Positions 6,590 through 9,719 of a DNA stretch of 9,719 nucleotides are shown here, in pieces. Made by a program: the position numbers and the translations under genes. The DNA lies in NCBI GenBank assembly GCA_009924185.1, contig RFSC01000021.1, positions 1 through 9,719 on the forward strand. The letters are read 5' to 3'. The notes under the pieces were generated by a model. The model did not search any database and had not been told where the DNA came from. It was given only the letters and a program-made list of their open reading frames with translations. Source of the DNA: Actinomycetota bacterium (lineage in GTDB: Bacteria > Actinomycetota > Actinomycetes > Nanopelagicales > Nanopelagicaceae). Numbering within the stretch: position 1 is the stretch's first letter; each line of letters starts with the position of its first letter.

Positions 6590-7342
6590 ATGGTGGAGTT
6601 ACTGTTAGCGGTTTTCTGCGGGTTGGGTATTGGCGCAGTTTTAGGTTATGTCGGCGCTGGTGGTTCTATGTTGGCGGTACCAGCTCTCATCTATCTCTTT
6701 GGCTTAACTCCGGTGCAGGCTACGACCGCTTCTCTAATGGTGGTCTTTGTTGGTGCAGCCTCGGGCGTAATTCCAAAATTTAGAAAACAAGAGGTTTTAA
6801 TCAAAGAAGCTTCAATTATTTGGGCTATAGGTTTAACCACAAATTTGTATGGCGCATATCTTCTCCCCAGTATTCCAGAAGAGTTAGTCCTCACTGGATT
6901 TGCTCTAGTTCTACTTACTGCAGGGGTTTCGATGTTGGTACCTGCACCAACCGCATCTAGTGAGCGCAAGATCTCTCCCTTAGCACTAATCGCCATTTCA
7001 TTAGTCATCGGAGCCTTAACCGGTCTATTTGGTATCGGTGGAGGGTTTTTGGCTATACCTATTTTGATTTTGTTTTACAACGTTGCGCCAGCCAAAGCCG
7101 CCGGAACATCCCTTTTCATTATTGCTATCAATACTTTGACTGGATTTTTCGCGCATTACCGTCACTGGGATGAGGTTTATTGGGCGGTACCAGCTTTGAT
7201 GGCGCTTACCGCTTTGTTTGTCTCCCGCCTGGCATCTCATCATTCATCCAAACTCTCCCCTGCCACATTGAAAAAAGCCTTTGCCTTGTTTGTTTTTGCG
7301 ATAGCAATCTTTACATTGGTTGACACCTGGGTGATTTCATGA
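6590..7342 (+). CDS. TSUP-family permease (TauE/SafE-like), first gene of putative arsenic operon
   Basis: A 250-aa polytopic membrane protein with about eight helices arranged as two homologous halves, the TSUP/TauE layout. The halves open with matching glycine-rich motifs, GAVLGYVGAGGSMLAVPAL (15-33) and GALTGLFGIGGGFLAIPIL (141-159), followed by PVQATTASL and PAKAAGTSL. TSUP proteins move sulfur-containing or organic anions such as sulfite, thiosulfate and sulfoacetate; the substrate here is not identifiable from sequence. The stop overlaps the aquaporin start (ATGA, 4 nt), so the two are translationally coupled. With arsC next in line, an arsenic or thio-oxyanion efflux role is suggested (inference). 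No Shine-Dalgarno precedes the ATG. A TATAAA at 6570-6575 could drive a transcript with a very short leader. GTG at 6593 is an alternative start. Confidence 0.88.
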   Translation: MVELLLAVFCGLGIGAVLGYVGAGGSMLAVPALIYLFGLTPVQATTASLMVVFVGAASGVIPKFRKQEVLIKEASIIWAIGLTTNLYGAYLLPSIPEELVLTGFALVLLTAGVSMLVPAPTASSERKISPLALIAISLVIGALTGLFGIGGGFLAIPILILFYNVAPAKAAGTSLFIIAINTLTGFFAHYRHWDEVYWAVPALMALTALFVSRLASHHSSKLSPATLKKAFALFVFAIAIFTLVDTWVIS

Positions 7343-7980
7343 AAATAGATAAGTTAATTGCCGAGCTAGTCGGAACTGCAACTTTGTTAATCTCAGTAGT
7401 TGGATCATCCTTTATGGCGGACCAGTTGACCTCTGACCGAGCTGTTGCTCTGCTAGTTAATGCAGCTGTGACCGCTTCCACATTAGCCATTTTGATTAAG
7501 GTGTTTGCATCGATTAGTGGAGCTCATTTCAACCCAGCAGTGTCATTGGCGGCTCTAATGACAAAACGCATTGAGCTCACGGCATTCTTTGGATATGTAA
7601 TTGCCCAATTTATTGGCGCAGTGTTCGGGGTATTGCTGGCAAATGTCATGTTTTCAAATTCAATTCTGACCCTCAGCAATATTGAACGCTCTGGCACAGG
7701 ACAAATTGTTGGAGAGTCGATTGCTACTTTAGGTTTGTTGTTTCTAGCGTTATCCGCTGATGCTAAGTCGGCATGGAAACTTATCCCACTTTGGATTTTT
7801 GGTGCCTACTTCTTCACTGTATCGACCTCTTTTGCCAATCCTGCGGTTACCCTCTCCCGATCATTAACAGATGCACCTTCGGGCATTGCCATCTCTTCCG
7901 TGCCCCTATTTGTCTTAGTTCAACTCCTAGCCGCTGCAGTAGTTGCAGTAGTTTTTTCTAGAAAGGCCCGTCATGAGTAA
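7339..7980 (+). CDS. MIP-family aquaporin, AqpS-like (probable arsenite channel)
   Basis: A 213-aa major intrinsic protein with six membrane helices (about 3-27, 35-57, 78-104, 121-140, 144-163, 186-207) and two NPA half-helices: HFNPAVSL (NPA 65-67) and FANPAVTLSRSL (NPA 167-169). The residue after the second NPA is Val170, where AqpZ and GlpF have the selectivity-filter Arg. As I recall, this loss is shared with AqpS-type channels of ars operons, which pass uncharged As(OH)3. It overlaps the TSUP gene by 4 nt and arsC by 8 nt, so the three are surely co-translated. The likely job is downhill exit of arsenite produced by ArsC; water or small-solute transport for another purpose is the alternative. 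Confidence 0.9.
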   Translation: MKIDKLIAELVGTATLLISVVGSSFMADQLTSDRAVALLVNAAVTASTLAILIKVFASISGAHFNPAVSLAALMTKRIELTAFFGYVIAQFIGAVFGVLLANVMFSNSILTLSNIERSGTGQIVGESIATLGLLFLALSADAKSAWKLIPLWIFGAYFFTVSTSFANPAVTLSRSLTDAPSGIAISSVPLFVLVQLLAAAVVAVVFSRKARHE

Positions 7981-8368
7981 ACGCTCCTCAGTTCTATTTG
8001 TTTGTGTTCACAACGCGGGACGTTCCCAGATGGCGGCCGCGTACTTGAATCACTTTGCAGGTGATTGGGTTGAGGTGCGTTCAGCTGGATCCGCGCCAGC
8101 AGATTCCATTAATCCAGCCGTTGTAGCGGCGATGCTGGAAGAAGGTATAGATATCAGCGCTGAGGTGCCTAAAGTTTTAACCACTAGCGCGGTAGAGACC
8201 TCTGATGTTGTCATAACTATGGGTTGCGGCGATGCCTGTCCTTTCTTCCCCGGAAAGCGTTATCTAGATTGGAAACTTGATGATCCTGCTGGACAAGGTG
8301 TTGATGCGGTACGCCCGATTCGCAATCAGATAAAGCTCTTGGTTCAGGATTTGATACAAAGTTTGTAA
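7973..8368 (+). CDS. arsC: Arsenate reductase ArsC, LMW protein-tyrosine-phosphatase fold
   Basis: A 131-aa cytoplasmic enzyme expected to reduce arsenate to arsenite. The P-loop is VCVHNAGRS: nucleophile C11 and R17 in C-X5-R, with the N14 and S18 typical of ArsC rather than true phosphatases. TMGCGDACP (82-90) supplies C85 and C89, and DDPAGQ (103-108) carries the catalytic Asp of the LMW-PTP fold. The two downstream cysteines are only three residues apart, against six in the thioredoxin-coupled S. aureus ArsC. The thiol partner could therefore be thioredoxin or mycothiol; the latter is the usual actinobacterial low-molecular-weight thiol, so an arsenate-mycothiol transferase is possible. 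The start ATG has AAAGG about 7 nt upstream inside the aquaporin gene. No arsR or ACR3/ArsB is next to it. Confidence 0.93.
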   Translation: MSKRSSVLFVCVHNAGRSQMAAAYLNHFAGDWVEVRSAGSAPADSINPAVVAAMLEEGIDISAEVPKVLTTSAVETSDVVITMGCGDACPFFPGKRYLDWKLDDPAGQGVDAVRPIRNQIKLLVQDLIQSL

Positions 8369-8376
8369 TCGCAATC

Positions 8377-8382
8377 TAGACT
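8377..8382 (+). promoter_or_regulatory. Possible -10 element of the YbaK-like gene
   Basis: TAGACT ends 7 nt before the ATG at 8390, the spacing expected for a leaderless transcript, and there is no Shine-Dalgarno in the 21-nt gap after arsC. No convincing -35 sits at 17-18 bp (TTGATA at 8351 is 20 bp away). It suggests the downstream genes can be transcribed apart from the arsenic unit. Confidence 0.35.
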
Positions 8383-8389
8383 TCGCTTC

Positions 8390-8878
8390 ATGGATGGCGT
8401 TTTAGAGAAAGCCGCAGTACAGCGAGCTAAGGCCGCGATTGCAGCGAGTGGAATGAAGGGCGAGATAAAACTACTTTCCGACAGCGCCCGAACTGCAGCA
8501 GAAGCGGCATCAGCCCTAGGTATTCAAGTGGGTCAAATCGCCTCATCATTAGTCTTCAAATTGCCTGATGGAAAACCACTTCTTGTAATCACATCAGGCG
8601 GTCACCGAGTAGATACTGATTTGGTAGCCGGTTTTCTGGAGGTTCCTGAACTCGGTAGAGCAGATGCGGATTTTGTAAAGGAAGTCTCTGGTTACTCAGT
8701 AGGTGGAGTCGCACCCATTGGTTGGCTAAATGCTCCAGCAATAACTTTGATTGATTTAGCCTTGGATAATTACTCTGAAGTTTGGGCGGCAGCTGGACAT
8801 CCTCACACTGTTTTTCCAACCTCTTTCTCTGAATTAAAGGCCGCTGCTGGTGCAACGCCTGCGAAAGTTGGACATTAG
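8390..8878 (+). CDS. YbaK/EbsC-type aminoacyl-tRNA deacylase-like protein
   Basis: A 162-aa cytoplasmic protein of the YbaK/ProRS-INS fold, whose members hydrolyse mischarged tRNAs such as Cys- or Ala-tRNA(Pro). Recognisable blocks are QIASSLVFKLPDGKPLLVITSG (49-70, quoted here as separate strands of the fold), RADADFV (90-96), GYSVGGVAPIG (101-111), the GXXXP loop of the family, and VWAAAGHPHTVFPTSFSEL (131-149). The Lys that YbaK proper has in the K-T/S-L strand appears as Ser52, as in other actinobacterial members I recall, so substrate range may differ from E. coli YbaK. The ATG is 21 nt after arsC and has no Shine-Dalgarno; a leaderless start from TAGACT is possible. The next gene overlaps its end by 29 nt in another frame. 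Confidence 0.87.
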   Translation: MDGVLEKAAVQRAKAAIAASGMKGEIKLLSDSARTAAEAASALGIQVGQIASSLVFKLPDGKPLLVITSGGHRVDTDLVAGFLEVPELGRADADFVKEVSGYSVGGVAPIGWLNAPAITLIDLALDNYSEVWAAAGHPHTVFPTSFSELKAAAGATPAKVGH

Positions 8879-9671
8879 ATTGCACTCATTACATTACGAG
8901 ATTTCAGGAAATGGTGAACCCCTTGTTTTGATTCATGGCTTGGGCTCGGCCAGCACGGTATGGAAACCTATTCGCTATTTACTTGATCAGAGTTTTAAGG
9001 TCATTTCCCTCGATCTTCCCGGACATGGAAAGACTCCATACGCAAAAGGTCAGCCGATGGATCCACATTCCCTTGCCGGTAATGTTTTTGATCAACTTAG
9101 TGAGCTCGGAATTGAGAGATTTCATTTAGCCGGCAACTCACTTGGTGGCTGGGTAGCGATGGAGATGGCTAGTACTTCTCCGGAGCGAATACTCTCTTTA
9201 ACCGCTTTAGCTCCCGCAGGATTGTGGCTAAATCCTTACAACGCGCGGTATCCAGGCACAGCTTTAGCGAGGTTTCTGGCACGCAACACTGCAAAGTTGG
9301 CGCCGACCGCATTGCACTTTGAATCAGCAAGAAAGTTAGGTTTTTCAGATGTTTCACCGCGTTGGCGCGAATTGAGTTATGAAACCTGCCTGGATGCAAC
9401 TCTGGCGATTGCCGGCGCTGAAGGTTATTACCCCGCATGGGATGGCATGTTGATGAAAAGGTTTGACAGTTACATTCCAGGATCAATTCCAGTGACAATA
9501 ATCTTTGGTGACACTGATAAGACCTTGCCAGCGACTACCTGCCAAGAAAAATCCCTCGCACCAAATCACGCTAAATGGATAATCTTTTCTGAGACAGGTC
9601 ATGCTCCAATGTGGGACTCTCCTCTTGATGTAGTTCATGAAATAAAGAAAGCGGCAGAGTTAGCAAAGTGA
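8850..9671 (+). CDS. Alpha/beta hydrolase, substrate unknown
   Basis: A 273-aa alpha/beta-hydrolase-fold protein without signal peptide. The strand-oxyanion motif LVLIHGLGSAST (25-36) is followed by DLPGHGKT (55-62). The nucleophile elbow GNSLGG places Ser97 as catalytic Ser, FGDTDKTLP gives D221 or D223 as the acid, and ETGHAPMWDSP gives H251. A lid region of about 125-200 lies between. These features fit the esterase/C-C hydrolase (MhpC-like) group, but the substrate cannot be told. The GTG start at 8850 overlaps the YbaK-like gene by 29 nt and has AAAGG 9 nt upstream. TTG at 8868 or 8880 would give shorter N-termini that still keep the first strand. The stop overlaps a following GTG (GTGA). 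Confidence 0.88.
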   Translation: MQRLRKLDIRLHSLHYEISGNGEPLVLIHGLGSASTVWKPIRYLLDQSFKVISLDLPGHGKTPYAKGQPMDPHSLAGNVFDQLSELGIERFHLAGNSLGGWVAMEMASTSPERILSLTALAPAGLWLNPYNARYPGTALARFLARNTAKLAPTALHFESARKLGFSDVSPRWRELSYETCLDATLAIAGAEGYYPAWDGMLMKRFDSYIPGSIPVTIIFGDTDKTLPATTCQEKSLAPNHAKWIIFSETGHAPMWDSPLDVVHEIKKAAELAK

Positions 9672-9719
9672 TTAAGGTTTACTTTTGGCGCATCGAGAGA
9701 AAGAAAATCCTGTGGGCAA
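9668..9719 (+). CDS. Start of a further gene, truncated by window end
   Basis: A GTG overlaps the hydrolase stop (GTGA) and opens a frame, VIKVYFWRIERKKILWA, that stays open to the window end. The tight overlap matches the style of this gene run, so it is probably the next operon member. Only 17 codons are visible, there is no strong Shine-Dalgarno, and no family can be assigned with safety. Confidence 0.4.
   Translation, partial: MIKVYFWRIERKKILWA

Noticed and set aside
6538..6783. 81-codon plus-strand frame overlapping the TSUP start
   Set aside because: It runs out of frame with the TSUP gene, starts inside the terminator stem and shows no family-like pattern; a shadow frame.
8589..8885. 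98-codon minus-strand frame rich in Gln and Leu opposite the YbaK-like gene
   Set aside because: Its composition is the antisense image of the real gene; no start signal or domain.

Overview
The window looks like chromosomal DNA of a free-living actinomycete with moderate rather than high GC. It resembles the streamlined freshwater Nanopelagicales/acI type, but that lineage call is inference. Supporting signs are a DUF6504–dnaE2–dinB gene set of actinobacterial type, a TTCGAAC-N4-GTTCGAA LexA box of the Gram-positive/mycobacterial form, several genes that seem to be translated from leaderless mRNAs, and very tight gene packing. The longest non-coding stretch is about 135 bp. No IS element, tRNA, rRNA or CRISPR array was seen.

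Left third (minus strand, 1–3831): a DNA-damage-tolerance operon read right to left. It encodes a small DUF6504 protein, an error-prone C-family polymerase (DnaE2/ImuC type, with a decayed PHP domain) and a Y-family polymerase (DinB type with intact catalytic residues, cut by the window edge). A perfect SOS box lies on the start codon of the first gene, between a plausible -10 hexamer and the coding sequence. LexA bound there would block both transcription and a leaderless start.

Middle (plus strand, 3939–6570): a divergent secreted 5'-nucleotidase/metallophosphatase with an N-terminal fibronectin-III-like domain. It is closed by a strong terminator with a UUCG tetraloop. Next comes a monocistronic doxX membrane gene. 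Its promoter carries two tandem operator-like elements of the same 8-8-8 geometry, 21 bp apart, one over the -35 and one over the -10. A second hairpin terminator follows doxX.

Right third (plus strand, 6590–9719): a compact run of overlapping or nearly touching genes. These are a TSUP-family (TauE/SafE-like) permease, an AqpS-like aquaporin, an arsenate reductase (ArsC, LMW-phosphatase fold), a YbaK/EbsC-type aminoacyl-tRNA deacylase-like protein, an alpha/beta hydrolase, and the first codons of a further gene. The first three overlap by 4 and 8 nt and form a likely arsenic detoxification unit. In it a TSUP permease stands where ArsB or ACR3 would normally be, and no arsR regulator is present in the window.

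The points that most deserve follow-up are the SOS-controlled DUF6504–dnaE2–dinB cassette without imuA'/imuB in view, the TSUP–aquaporin–ArsC unit, and the paired doxX operators.
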